From contig CBDAPL010000001.1 of assembly GCA_965198495.1 (NCBI GenBank), positions 2,604,001-2,668,000 of the forward strand: 64,000 nucleotides of DNA, read 5' to 3'. The stretch is from RH-AL1 sp965198495. GTDB lineage: Bacteria; Pseudomonadota; Alphaproteobacteria; Rhizobiales; Beijerinckiaceae. The notes beneath the pieces were generated by a model. The model did no database searches and was not told where the DNA came from. It saw nothing but the letters and a program-made list of their open reading frames with translations. Positions 1 through 17,055 of the stretch are shown piece by piece; positions within the stretch are counted from its first letter, which is position 1, and each line of letters starts with the position of its first letter. The translations under genes were made by a program, and so were the position numbers.

Positions 1-528
1 GAAGGTCACCGCCGCCAGATCATCAACTACGGGCTGCCGGGCGATTTCCTCGGCCTGCAGGCGACTCTCGACGATTCCATGAGCCATGGCATCGAGACGT
101 TGACCGACGTGACCCTCTGTCATTTCGACCGCGACAAGCTCTGGGATCTTTACGCCGAGCACCCCCGCCTCGCCTTCGACATGACGTGGCTCGCCGCGCG
201 CCAGGAACGGTCGTTCGAGGAGCAACTGCTGACGCTGGGCCAGCGCACCGCCTTCGAGCGCATCGCCTATCTGCTCTGGCACCTCTTCGATCGGGCGCGG
301 GACGTCGGGCTGGTCAAGGACAATTCGGTCGCCCTGCCCATCCGACAGCAGCACATCGCCGACACGCTCGGCCTGTCTCTGGTGCACACCAACAAGACGT
401 TGCAGCGCATCAAGGAGGACGGCACGATCGATATCGAAGACAGGTTCCTGCACGTGCGCGACGAGAATCGGCTGATGGCGTTGGGTCGCGTCGACCAGAG
501 CCTCTCGGGACGGCGCCCGCTCATCTGA
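1..528 (+). CDS. Crp/Fnr-family transcriptional regulator, 5'-truncated by the window
   Basis: The reading frame is open from base 1, so the gene begins outside the window and only about 175 C-terminal residues are seen. The first visible residues (INYGLPGDFLGLQATL) look like the end of a cyclic-nucleotide-binding-type beta-roll. A long dimerisation helix follows (about window residues 58-95), then a winged helix-turn-helix around IRQQHIADTLGLSLVHTNKTL, where the recognition helix of Crp/Fnr proteins lies. The family binds palindromic promoter sites in response to a small ligand or redox signal. The sensor part is missing, so the signal cannot be inferred. The gene converges on tRNA-Asp. Confidence 0.85.
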   Translation, partial: EGHRRQIINYGLPGDFLGLQATLDDSMSHGIETLTDVTLCHFDRDKLWDLYAEHPRLAFDMTWLAARQERSFEEQLLTLGQRTAFERIAYLLWHLFDRARDVGLVKDNSVALPIRQQHIADTLGLSLVHTNKTLQRIKEDGTIDIEDRFLHVRDENRLMALGRVDQSLSGRRPLI

Positions 529-555
529 GCGTCGGCTCGCAAGCGTCCAGCCTTT

Positions 556-632
<77 letters not shown>

Positions 633-735
633 GCAAAGCCGGCGCGGCGAGACCGGTGCGATACGAAACCGACGCCGGCAAGTCAAGAACACGAGACGGG
701 GAAACGGGCGTTCCGCTGGCGCGCGGGCCGCGCCG

Positions 736-1464
736 TCAGCGCCTCGCGTTGCCGAGCCGATAGCGGCGGATCTCCGCTGGCGAGAGGATCCGAAGACTGT
801 CGGACGGGATGTGCTCGGCGGCGGCGATGAGGTTCGGGCTGATCCCCATGGCCGTGCTGTAGCGCATCAGGAACGATCGCATGTCGCCGTTGTCGTAGCG
901 GCGATGCCGCACGACCGCGGTACCGCTCGCGTCGAGCCCGTCCTCGTAGGCGAACATCCGATGGATGCCGATCTGGCTGGCATTTGGCACCACCCGTTTG
1001 CTGGCGCCCATGAAAGCGTAGACGCAGGCCGAGAAGCATTGCGCCTGGACGATCGCCGCCCCGCCCTGTCCGTCGGGCTCGATGCGCGCCACGACGGCCT
1101 CCGCGCCGACCTTGCGCAACAGCGCGCCGAACTCCATCGAGGCGAGGACGCGGCCGCCCGGCGAGTCGAGGAAGACGACCGGCCGCCGCGTGTCGCTGTT
1201 GCGCTGCAGGAAGGAGAGAAACTCACCCGGCGTGTTCTCGGTGATCTGCCCGGTCGCGGCGATCATTGCCGGGCCGCCAGCCCCGAGTTGCACAGCCCGG
1301 AACGACATCTCCGCCCTCGCTGGCGCCTGCGCGAGCAGCCAGCACCCCGTGGCGGCGGCGAGACCAAGCGCCCAGCCTCTTCGAGACGCTCTTGCTGGAC
1401 GAGACGCTCTTGCTGAACGAGACGCTTTTGCTAGACGAGACGCTTTGGCTAGGAAGGTGCGCAT
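736..1464 (-). CDS. exported ClpP/crotonase-fold-like protein of unknown function
   Basis: About 242 residues. I chose the ATG at 1464 because the upstream extension is Arg-rich and has no Shine-Dalgarno. The N-terminus is an unusual basic repeat (A-K/R-A-S-R-x, four times) followed by a hydrophobic stretch and APARA, which reads as a signal peptide with an expanded n-region. The mature part contains VVFLDSPGGRVLASMEFG, then QAQCFSACVYAFMGASKRVV and IGIHRMF. This resembles periplasmic ClpP/SppA-like proteins (COG3904 type), in which SPGG forms the oxyanion site and the Ser in CFSACV is a candidate nucleophile. The substrate is unknown. The basic repeat is encoded by an 18-bp tandem repeat, annotated separately. 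Confidence 0.7.
   Translation of the reverse strand: MRTFLAKASRLAKASRSARASRPARASRRGWALGLAAATGCWLLAQAPARAEMSFRAVQLGAGGPAMIAATGQITENTPGEFLSFLQRNSDTRRPVVFLDSPGGRVLASMEFGALLRKVGAEAVVARIEPDGQGGAAIVQAQCFSACVYAFMGASKRVVPNASQIGIHRMFAYEDGLDASGTAVVRHRRYDNGDMRSFLMRYSTAMGISPNLIAAAEHIPSDSLRILSPAEIRRYRLGNARR
1383..1454 (+). repeat. 18-bp tandem repeat, 4 copies, inside a signal-peptide coding region
   Basis: Four head-to-tail 18-bp units (1383-1400, 1401-1418, 1419-1436, 1437-1454), each beginning GAGACGCT and differing at only a few bases. On the minus strand each encodes six residues of the pattern (A/S/L)-A-(K/R)-A-S-R at the start of the exported protein. Because 18 is divisible by three, copy-number change keeps the frame and only lengthens or shortens the basic n-region. 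Confidence 0.9.
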
Positions 1465-1568
1465 GCGGGCCCTGGCTGTTCGACGTGCTCGATGAGCCAA
1501 GCATAGGTCAGTCGTCGTGCCACGCAAGCGTCGGATGCCGGTCCCTCAGCCGCGCCGCATTTCGATGG

Positions 1569-2600
1569 TTAGCGACGCTCCGCACTTGCGACGCGCCGAT
1601 TGGCGCGGCTCTCGAGATCGGCCTTGAGCAAGTCGAAGCCGTGCTTGGAAAGCGCTGTCGAATGCTGGGACAACGCGACCAGGAAGCTCTTCGCGGCGGT
1701 GGAGCGCGCGGCCTTGGGGCTCGCGGTCAGCACCGCGTCGACGCCGATCGCGGGGATCCGCTCACCTGGCCTGGCGAGACCCGGATAATCGGCGCCGTCG
1801 ATCGAAGCGGCGACCGCGCCATCGGGTACGGCACCACCGTCGGGCCAGGCGACGAGGTGCAAGCCCGTCCCGGCAAGCGTTTTGAGGCGCTGAACCGGCT
1901 GCGGCGCGAGGATGACGACCGCATCGATATCGCCGGTGGAAAGCCCGTCGAGCGCGTTGTCGACATCGAGCGGCGCTTCGCGGACATTGATGGCAAGTGC
2001 CTGAAACGCCTTGCGGCCCGCCGCCTGCGAGACGCTTTTGTCGGCGCCGAAGCTCACGACCTTGCCCTTGAGATCGACGAGCGAGCGGATGGCGCCGCCG
2101 GCGACCACGTGCAAGTCCTCGGTGAACAGTTTGGCGATCGCCGCGCCCTCGTGCGGATCGAAAGCGGTGGCGACAGTGAAATCGGCACCCGAGCCCGGAC
2201 TCGCGACAACCTTGATCCGTTCTCTCGGCATCGAGGCTGCCAGAGCGTGGAGGCGCGGTGCCTGCGCCGCGTCGGCACTGATGGTGATCGGACGGACCAG
2301 CTTGGGCTTCGCTCTGGCCGGCGCCGCGGCCTCTTTCGCGGACGGCGGTGACATCGTGTCCCCGCTCGAGGCGGCGACCGGCTCGGCGGCCGGCGCGCGG
2401 GAGCGCGGCGAGCGGGAGCGGGCGGCGCTGGCGGGAGCGGGCGGCGCGAAGACGCACAGAAAGCCGGAGCACCCCGCGCGAACCGGCTGCGCCCCCGGCG
2501 CCGCCTCCTGAGCCTGCGCGGATAACAGCGAGCCCAGGATCATGGCTCCGGCGAGGCCGACGCTGCCGCAGCGGCGCGTCCGCTTGTTGAACTCCGACAT
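1569..2600 (-). CDS. TAXI-type periplasmic substrate-binding-like protein
   Basis: 343 residues from the ATG at 2600, which has GGGGGA about 8 nt upstream; the ATG 15 nt further up lacks this. A signal peptide (GLAGAMILGSLLSAQAQ) is followed by about 80 residues rich in Ala, Pro, Arg and Ser, probably a disordered linker. From about residue 120 the sequence (IKVVASPGSGADFTVATAF, LFTEDLHVVAGGAIRSLVDLKGKVVSFGADKS, DIDAVVILAPQP) resembles the TAXI (TRAP-associated extracytoplasmic immunogenic) solute receptors or PBP type-2 proteins. No TRAP permease lies nearby, so a solute-sensing or orphan receptor role is inferred. The ligand is unknown. Confidence 0.65.
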   Translation of the reverse strand: MSEFNKRTRRCGSVGLAGAMILGSLLSAQAQEAAPGAQPVRAGCSGFLCVFAPPAPASAARSRSPRSRAPAAEPVAASSGDTMSPPSAKEAAAPARAKPKLVRPITISADAAQAPRLHALAASMPRERIKVVASPGSGADFTVATAFDPHEGAAIAKLFTEDLHVVAGGAIRSLVDLKGKVVSFGADKSVSQAAGRKAFQALAINVREAPLDVDNALDGLSTGDIDAVVILAPQPVQRLKTLAGTGLHLVAWPDGGAVPDGAVAASIDGADYPGLARPGERIPAIGVDAVLTASPKAARSTAAKSFLVALSQHSTALSKHGFDLLKADLESRANRRVASAERR

Positions 2601-2932
2601 CGAACACTCCCCCACGCGAACAGGAGAAACCTTAAAAACTCATTAAGGCGAAAATAATCGTTCGTCGCGGAAAGCGTTTGACTGTGTTTCGGCATCGTCG
2701 CCGCTCGGCGAAAGCTTCGGCGCGACGGAACGTCGGCTTAGCGCTTGGGCGCCTTGACCGGGCCGTCGTCTTCGAGCATGGCGCCGTACGGCACGTCGAT
2801 CGAGCGCCCGCGCTCTCATTTGCCGCAAGGGACGCGGACCTGGCTGCGACGAAAGGCCGAGCGACGGAACACACCGTCGCACACTCGGTTTATGGCGCGA
2901 CCGGGAAGAATTCCGGCTTCGGAGGAAAACCA

Positions 2933-3193
2933 ATGAAGGCAATCATAGCCGTCGTCGCGCTCACAGCCCTGACCATCGGGGTGGCGCAGGCGCAAACGAT
3001 GAACAAGCAGGCGGATCCCAAGCAGCAGTCGCCCGGCACGACCGGCGCAATGGGGAACGTCAACGCCGATGGCGTTGCCACCGATCCAGGCGGCGTGCAG
3101 GCGCAGCAGGGCAAGAGCGCCACTGCTTCGCCAGGCACGGTCGGCGCCGCACCCGGAGCGGACACGAACTCGCAGATCTCGAAGAAGAAGTAG
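2933..3193 (+). CDS. small exported hypothetical protein
   Basis: 86 residues. The start at 2933 is set by a strong GGAGGA at 2921-2926, and the longer upstream frame has no ribosome site. A clear signal peptide (MKAIIAVVALTALTIGVAQA) is cleaved before QTMNKQADPK. The mature 66 residues are Gln-, Gly-, Ala- and Pro-rich, low in complexity, end in KKK and contain no Cys. Short secreted proteins like this are common in Rhizobiales and have no assigned function. A rho-independent terminator follows the stop. Confidence 0.6.
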   Translation: MKAIIAVVALTALTIGVAQAQTMNKQADPKQQSPGTTGAMGNVNADGVATDPGGVQAQQGKSATASPGTVGAAPGADTNSQISKKK

Positions 3194-3220
3194 CGTCTCG
3201 TCCTCATACGGTCGGCGAAG

Positions 3221-3248
3221 AAAGGGCTCGCGATCGCGGGCCCTTTTT
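3221..3248 (+). terminator. rho-independent terminator
   Basis: AAAGGGCTCGC pairs with GCGGGCCCTTT around a short loop and is followed by a T-run. It lies 27 nt after the 2933-3193 gene and just before the 3' end of the convergent 3267-3836 gene. The A-run on the left arm could let it work in both directions. Confidence 0.85.
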
Positions 3249-3266
3249 GCGTCGGGGGACGAAGCG

Positions 3267-3836
3267 TCAGCAGTTACAGAGGCGATGGACGGGGCGATAG
3301 ACCGTGGTCGGCACCGCCTCCGTGCGATTGTAAGTCTGGTACGTGGTCACCGGCACTGGAACGTCTTGGGCGACCGGGCGGTAGGTCGTGACGGGCACGT
3401 AGCGCACGCGCCGCTCCAGGCGATAGCTTTGCACCGGCACCGAGTAGCGACGGGTGACGGGCCGGTAGACGGTGGTGGGCACGAGATAGGTGCGCGGAAC
3501 GGGCGCCGGACCATACGCGTAGCCTTGTGGCGGCCCGCCATAGCCGTAGGATCCGCCGCAGCCGCCGCAGCCGCCAGCGTAGCCACCGCCCAAACCTGGG
3601 CCGGAGCCGCCACCGTAGCCACCAAATCCAAGGCCGGACCCGACGCCGAGCGCCGCGCCGGTCGCCAGGCCCGCGCCGAGGCCGACGCCAGCGCCCACCG
3701 CGCCGAGGCCGTATCCCGCCCCGCCGCCGTAGCCCTCGTCGTAGCCGTAGGGACCGGCGACAGCCTGACCGACAAGCCCCAGCGAGAGCGCCGCGGCGAC
3801 ACATCCGATTCCGAAACGTTTCGCACTGATACGCAT
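3267..3836 (-). CDS. secreted Gly-rich protein with VPVTTYRPV-type repeats
   Basis: 189 residues. The start is the ATG at 3836, preceded by GAGGGG; the TTG five codons upstream lies within that ribosome site. Residues 1-27 form a signal peptide ending AVAG. A segment of about 75 residues is built from Gly/Tyr/Ala repeats and includes CGGCGG. The C-terminal third repeats a Tyr/Pro/Val motif (VPTTVYRPV, VPVTTYRPV, VPVTTYQTY, VPTTVYRPV) and ends LCNC. The composition suggests a cell-surface or structural protein. No catalytic motif is visible. Confidence 0.6.
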   Translation of the reverse strand: MRISAKRFGIGCVAAALSLGLVGQAVAGPYGYDEGYGGGAGYGLGAVGAGVGLGAGLATGAALGVGSGLGFGGYGGGSGPGLGGGYAGGCGGCGGSYGYGGPPQGYAYGPAPVPRTYLVPTTVYRPVTRRYSVPVQSYRLERRVRYVPVTTYRPVAQDVPVPVTTYQTYNRTEAVPTTVYRPVHRLCNC

Positions 3837-4009
3837 GAATACACCCCTCAAGAGATCGACCGTCGGCGTGCCATTTTCGAACGTCTTCGTTCGCTGAGGG
3901 CACGCGCCAAGTCACTACGCCCTGAACTGCAAAGCGTGCTCCATCTCTCCCTTTTCGAGGCCAACCGCTCGCGACGATCGCGATCGCGGTTAACCCCGGC
4001 TTGCGGCGC

Positions 4010-5044
4010 TCACTTGGTATCGGAAGCGCCGACGCTCGATCGGCTCAGCGCGGTGTCGAGCAGCAGCGGCACGACGCTCTTGTCGCCGAGCGCGAGGACG
4101 TTGGGATAGGCGCCGCCCCAGTTCTTCTGCGCCTCGGCCTGGAGGATCGCCACGTACATCGGCGTGCCGCCGGACGCCTCGATCATGGCCTTGCGCGCGC
4201 TCGCGTCACCCGAACCGCGCAGGCTCGCCGCCTGCCGATCGGCATCAGCCTGCAGCAGCAGAGCCTTGGCGGCGGCCCCTGTCTTCGTCAACGTCGCGTT
4301 GGCGTTCGCGGTGGCCTGCAGTTCCGTGCTGCGCGCCTCGCCCTCCGCCTGCGCGATCTGCTGGTCGCGCCGGCCCTGCGCCTCGCGGACGCGCTGGTCG
4401 GCGATGTAGCCGACGACCTTCAGCTGGTTCTCTTCGCGGATCGCTTGGTTCTTGGCCGTGACGGCGAGCGCGTTGCTCTCCGTGAAAGTCGCGCTGAAGG
4501 CGATCTTCGGGATCTGCAGCGAGACGAGCTCGATACCGAAGTTGTTGCGCAGGGCCTCGCCGACGAACTTCTGCGCCTCCTCCTGGATCGGCTCACGGTT
4601 GGCGGAAATCGTGTTCGTGTTCTTCGAGGAGAAGACGCGATACACGCGGTCCTGGACGACGTCGCGGATCGGATCGTCGATATCGCCGGCGCCGGTGCGG
4701 CCCATGTCGTAGAGCAGCCGCGCGACGTCGCCGTCCGGGATCTTGAATTGTATGTCGACCTTGAGGTCGACCGGCTGGTTGTCGATCGTCACGACGCGGA
4801 ACTCCTTCAACGGCAGCGACGTCTGCGACACCTGCAGCGCGTCGACCTCGCTGATGAACGGCCATTTGAAATGCGGGCCGGGCTGATAGGGCGCGCTCGT
4901 CGTCGGCGTGCCGAGCAGGCGCACGAAAGCGCGCTCTGAGGGATTGACCGTGAAGTAGCAGCTCGAGCCGACGACGAGGACGGCGGTCGTCGCCGCGGCC
5001 GCGCCGATCGCGCGGCCGGGGATGTCGTATAAACCGATGTGCAT
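4010..5044 (-). CDS. SPFH/Band-7 (HflC/prohibitin-like) membrane protein
   Basis: 344 residues. An N-terminal transmembrane helix (about 13-33) is followed by the Band-7 start SERAFVRLLG and the hallmark sequence TIDNQPVDLKVDIQFKI. A long Ala/Gln/Glu-rich coiled-coil (about 215-290: REAQGRRDQQIAQAEGEAR...) is typical of stomatin/HflK-C proteins that oligomerise in the inner membrane and scaffold proteases such as FtsH. There is no NfeD or hflK partner nearby, so it is a solitary family member and an HflC assignment would be unsafe. The C-terminus returns to a small hydrophobic segment. Confidence 0.8.
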   Translation of the reverse strand: MHIGLYDIPGRAIGAAAATTAVLVVGSSCYFTVNPSERAFVRLLGTPTTSAPYQPGPHFKWPFISEVDALQVSQTSLPLKEFRVVTIDNQPVDLKVDIQFKIPDGDVARLLYDMGRTGAGDIDDPIRDVVQDRVYRVFSSKNTNTISANREPIQEEAQKFVGEALRNNFGIELVSLQIPKIAFSATFTESNALAVTAKNQAIREENQLKVVGYIADQRVREAQGRRDQQIAQAEGEARSTELQATANANATLTKTGAAAKALLLQADADRQAASLRGSGDASARKAMIEASGGTPMYVAILQAEAQKNWGGAYPNVLALGDKSVVPLLLDTALSRSSVGASDTK

Positions 5045-5241
5045 GGAAGTCTCTTGAGGGCGGCGAGAGTCGCCGCAACGGCGTCACCGCGATAGGGGAC
5101 GCTGGCCGTAGAACGCGGAAGTGGCCGTCATCGTGCATTGCGGCACGCGAGGAGCGACATGCATTCGGTCTGTCATAGTGGCAATGCTGGCCAGCTTGAT
5201 ATCTGCATTATGCGTCCCGCTTAACCATCGCGGACAAGATT

Positions 5242-5544
5242 ATGGATGTCGCCCTGCGCACACGTATCGCCGATCTGATGCGTCGGCACGCTTTTGAACA
5301 AACCGAACTGCTCGGCCAGATCGTCGAGACCTATGGAGGCGAGGAGACCGCCGCACTGCAGATGGTCGGGACAGTTTTCGTCGAGATCTGGTCCAAAGCG
5401 CTCGACCCCCTCTATCGCCAGGATACAGATCTGGTCCCCGCAGGGTCCGGCTGGTTTTCGGAGGTCAGGCCGAGCAGAAAAGCTGACAACGTCACGGCCG
5501 CTCGAGCCATCGCCGCGATCAAAGCGTTGATCCCTCTCCTCTGA
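5242..5544 (+). CDS. hypothetical protein, about 100 aa
   Basis: Soluble 100-residue protein with no signal peptide or membrane segment. The N-terminal half is predicted helical (MDVALRTRIADLMRRHAFEQTELLGQIV), and the C-terminus is another amphipathic helix (RAIAAIKALIPLL). I do not recognise a family. It is transcribed towards rpoC and shares the intervening terminator. The ribosome-binding site before 5242 is weak, so the start is uncertain. Confidence 0.45.
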   Translation: MDVALRTRIADLMRRHAFEQTELLGQIVETYGGEETAALQMVGTVFVEIWSKALDPLYRQDTDLVPAGSGWFSEVRPSRKADNVTAARAIAAIKALIPLL

Positions 5545-5576
5545 GGGTGGTCTGACTGGCGCACCGCCCGCCAACG

Positions 5577-5610
5577 AAAAAGGGCCCGCGTCACCGCGAG
5601 CCCTTCCCTT
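5577..5610 (-). terminator. rpoC-end terminator, possibly bidirectional
   Basis: On the minus strand AAGGGCTCGCG pairs with CGCGGGCCCTT around GTGA and is followed by TTTTTCG, 19-50 nt beyond the rpoC stop. It is nearly identical in arm sequence to the terminator at 3221-3248. On the plus strand the arm ends in a short pyrimidine tract, so it may also stop the 5242-5544 gene. Confidence 0.85.
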
Positions 5611-5628
5611 GGTCTTCGTGAGCGAAGC

Positions 5629-9840
<4,212 letters not shown>

Positions 9841-9945
9841 AATCGTCTCCTGGTGCGCGAACGGCCGGTCTGAGACCCTCGGCCGAACGCTAGGAAAGAA
9901 ATCGCGCGCGGGACGGTAGCTGCCCCGCGCCTTTTCGTGCTCGCG

Positions 9946-14082
<4,137 letters not shown>

Positions 14083-14225
14083 GAAGTTCCTCGCATTGTC
14101 TAAGACGGCCCCGCCACGGGACTCGCCGCGCGTCCCGTTGGGACGCATTGAAGTGGGCGCGTCGGCTGGGATGGATCGACATCCCTAGGCTCCTCGGCCC
14201 TTTCGAAGGGCCGCGAGCGGCGAAC

Positions 14226-14257
14226 GCGAAAACCGGAAGGCCGTCAGGCCTTCCGGA
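14226..14257 (-). terminator. rplL-rpoB intercistronic hairpin (attenuator/terminator)
   Basis: A perfect 10-bp stem CCGGAAGGCC/GGCCTTCCGG with a 4-nt loop, followed on the minus strand by TTTTCGCG. It sits 72 nt after the rplL stop and about 145 nt before rpoB. In E. coli the rplL-rpoB gap holds a partial terminator plus an RNase III site that lowers rpoBC output relative to L7/L12. A similar role here is inferred. Confidence 0.75.
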
Positions 14258-14328
14258 TCGTTGGGACAGGCACGCCCGCGGGGGCGCGTCTGCCGGAGAT
14301 GATGGTGGGACCGCGGGACAAGTCGAGC

Positions 14329-14703
<375 letters not shown>

Positions 14704-14766
14704 GGGTTTAGTCCTTCACGTTCGATGTTTGGTTCAATGGAAGTCTTGTCGCGATCGCTTTCGCGC

Positions 14767-15303
14767 TCAGGCCGCTTCGGCGGGAGCGTCGGCCTTGTCC
14801 TTGTCCGCGTAGGCGGCGAAGACGCGGGCCAGCTTGGCGGCCGGAGCCGTCTGCAGCTGAGCCAGCTTGGTCGCGGGCGCCTGGACGAGGCCGATGATCT
14901 TCGCGCGAAGTTCATCGAGCGACGGCATGGTCGCGAGCGATTTGACCGAGTTGGGATCGAGCGCTGTCGTCCCCATCGCGCCGCCGAGAATGACGAGCTT
15001 GTCGAAATCCTTGGCGAAGGCGACCGCCACCTTGGGGGCGGCGACCGGATCGTCCGAATAGGCGATCAGGGTGGGACCGGTCATCAGACCGACGATCGAC
15101 GCGCTCGACGTACCTTCGAGAGCGATCTTGACGAGACGATTCTTGGCGACCTGAACCTTGGCGCCAGCATCGCGCATCCGCTTACGCAGATTTTGCATCT
15201 GAGCCACGGTCAGGCCGGAGTAATGAGCCACGACCACTACCGACGTCGTCTTGAAGACTTCGTTCAGCGAGGCGACGGCTTCCTTCTTTTCCGCTCTGTC
15301 CAA
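14767..15303 (-). CDS. rplJ: ribosomal protein L10
   Basis: 178 residues if translation begins at the TTG at 15303 (M-D-R-A-E-K-K-E), which has AGGAG 7 nt upstream. The longer open frame reads through the leader and is not L10-like. The body shows the L10 pattern: VVVAHYSGLTVAQMQNLRKRMRDAGAKVQVAKNRLVKIAL, then GPTLIAYSDDPVAAPKVAVAFAK, and a C-terminal helix that binds L7/L12 dimers. The family binds its own leader RNA to limit expression; the leader precedes it here. Confidence 0.97.
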   Translation of the reverse strand: MDRAEKKEAVASLNEVFKTTSVVVVAHYSGLTVAQMQNLRKRMRDAGAKVQVAKNRLVKIALEGTSSASIVGLMTGPTLIAYSDDPVAAPKVAVAFAKDFDKLVILGGAMGTTALDPNSVKSLATMPSLDELRAKIIGLVQAPATKLAQLQTAPAAKLARVFAAYADKDKADAPAEAA

Positions 15304-15766
15304 AGTGCGTCTCCTGGAGAATGACTTCTCCTGGCGCGGGCCAAAGCGGCCCGCCGGTTGCAGAAACCGCCTGAGCGCCACCAGATGGTGGCGGAGGCGG
15401 CGCGGCACCTGTCCCCGGTTCGGCTTGCGCCGGCCCGGCAGAGGGATCGAACCAAAATCGAAAGGCCGCGGGGCTTGGCGCCCGACGACCCGAAATCCGG
15501 CTTTCCCCGTCTATGCTGGCTTCCTCCATTCGGCCGGTGGAACCAGCGCGAACTTCGGGCTATTAAGCGCTCGTTGGACGGACCGTAAGGGACGTCGGAA
15601 GAGCGCGCCGGCAGTCTAGGACAGGACATGGCCGGTTAGGGCACGGGACACGTCCCCGCCCTCCGGCCATTCCAATCTCGTCACGACACGAAAAGCATTG
15701 AGCCGTTTGTGAACCGCAACGAGATATCTCTTATGGGTTTTCGGAACGGCGCAACGCCAGCTCCGA
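15304..15766 (-). promoter_or_regulatory. rplJ leader RNA (L10-leader-like region)
   Basis: About 460 nt without a gene lie between the predicted transcription start near 15766 and rplJ. The stretch holds several inverted repeats, for example TTTTCGGA...TCCGAAAA around 15740-15771 at the promoter-proximal end. In proteobacteria the L10-(L12)4 complex binds such a leader to repress translation. I infer that role from position and length and have not folded it in full. Confidence 0.45.
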
Positions 15767-15772
15767 AAAATC

Positions 15773-15801
15773 GTTCTATCCGTTCAAATAGGGCTTGCCA
15801 A
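15773..15801 (-). promoter_or_regulatory. candidate sigma-70 promoter for rplJL-rpoBC
   Basis: On the minus strand TTGGCA (15801-15796) is separated by exactly 17 nt from TAGAAC (15778-15773): five of six matches to TTGACA and four of six to TATAAT. It is just beyond the rplA stop, where an internal promoter is expected. Sequence match only. Confidence 0.5.
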
Positions 15802-15827
15802 GTCCCAAAATCTCGTTTCCGGCAGTT

Positions 15828-16535
15828 TTACGCGGGAGAACCCGCCGCCACGCTCGATGGATCGACTTTCACGCCCGGCCCCATCGTCGAGGAGATCGCG
15901 ATGCGCTGCAGGTAGGTGCCCTTGGCGCCGGTCGGCTTGGCCTTCGAGACGGCGTCGACGAAGGCGTTGATGTTCGCCACGAGCTGCTCGGCGCCGAACG
16001 ACGCCTTGCCGACGCTGCCCTGGATGATGCCGGCCTTCTCGACACGGAACTCGACGGCGCCACCCTTCGAGGCCTTGACCGCGGCGGTCACGTCCATCGT
16101 CACCGTGCCGACCTTCGGGTTGGGCATCATGCCGCGCGGGCCGAGTACCTTGCCGAGGCGCCCGACGAGCGGCATCATGTCCGGCGTGGCGATGCAGCGA
16201 TCGAAATCGATCGTGCCGCCCTGCACGATGGTGACGAGTTCCTCCGCGCCGACGATGTCGGCACCGGCGGCCTTCGCCTCGTCGGCCTTGGCGCCGCGCG
16301 CGAACACGGCGACCTTCAGGGTCCGGCCGGTGCCGTTGGGCAGGTTGACCACGCCGCGCACCATCTGGTCGGCATGCTTGGGATCGACGCCGAGGTTCAT
16401 CGCGATCTCGACGGTCTCGTCGAACTTCGCGCTGGCGCGCTCCTTGACCATGGAAACCGCCTGGTCGAGCGGGTAGAGCTTGATGCGGTCGACGCCCTCG
16501 CGGGCCTTGACGACTCTCTTCGCGACATGTGCCAT
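15828..16535 (-). CDS. rplA: ribosomal protein L1
   Basis: 235 residues, standard length. It contains the L1 signature VGTVTMDVTAAVKASKGGAVEFRVEKAG and the conserved KVLGPRGMMPNPKVGTV. L1 binds 23S rRNA at the mobile stalk that releases deacylated tRNA, and in many bacteria represses its own rplK-rplA mRNA. It starts 4 nt after the rplK stop, so the two are translationally coupled. A GCGGG/CCCGC hairpin overlaps its last codons. Confidence 0.99.
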   Translation of the reverse strand: MAHVAKRVVKAREGVDRIKLYPLDQAVSMVKERASAKFDETVEIAMNLGVDPKHADQMVRGVVNLPNGTGRTLKVAVFARGAKADEAKAAGADIVGAEELVTIVQGGTIDFDRCIATPDMMPLVGRLGKVLGPRGMMPNPKVGTVTMDVTAAVKASKGGAVEFRVEKAGIIQGSVGKASFGAEQLVANINAFVDAVSKAKPTGAKGTYLQRIAISSTMGPGVKVDPSSVAAGSPA

Positions 16536-16539
16536 CGGA

Positions 16540-16971
16540 CTACCCCACCACCTCGAGGCCCATCGAACGGGCGGAACCTTCGATCATCGCGCTGGCGGCC
16601 TCGACCGTCGCGCAATTGAGATCGGGCATCTTCTTCGTCGCGATCTCGGCGATCTGCGCCTTGGAGATCTGGCCGACGAAGGCGCCCTTGCCGACCGTCG
16701 CCGAGCCGGACTTGATGCCGGACGCCTGCTTCAGGAAGTAGGAGACCGGCGGCTGCTTCATCTCGAAGGTGAAGGACCTGTCCTGATACGCGGTGATGAT
16801 CACCGGGATCGGCATGCCCTTCTCGAGCTGCGCGGTCTTCGCGTTGAAGGCCTTGCAGAATTCCATGATGTTGAGGCCGCGCTGACCGAGCGCGGGACCG
16901 ATCGGCGGCGAGGGATTGGCGGAACCCGCCGGCACCTGCAGCTTGATGTAACCCGTTACCTTCTTGGCCAT
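16540..16971 (-). CDS. rplK: ribosomal protein L11
   Basis: 143 residues with the L11 hallmarks: KLQVPAGSANPSPPIGPALGQRGLNIMEFCKAFNAKT in the N-terminal domain and a C-terminal RNA-binding domain ending near DLNCATVEAASAMIEGSARSMGL. It forms the GTPase-associated centre with 23S rRNA and the L10/L12 stalk. The order nusG-rplK-rplA is the usual one. Confidence 0.99.
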   Translation of the reverse strand: MAKKVTGYIKLQVPAGSANPSPPIGPALGQRGLNIMEFCKAFNAKTAQLEKGMPIPVIITAYQDRSFTFEMKQPPVSYFLKQASGIKSGSATVGKGAFVGQISKAQIAEIATKKMPDLNCATVEAASAMIEGSARSMGLEVVG

Positions 16972-17055
16972 GACCTACTCCTCTGATCGTGGTGCGACGC
17001 TGGCTCGTCTCCCACGGGGATATCCTCTCCCGCACGCGGGAGGAGGCAGAAACTG

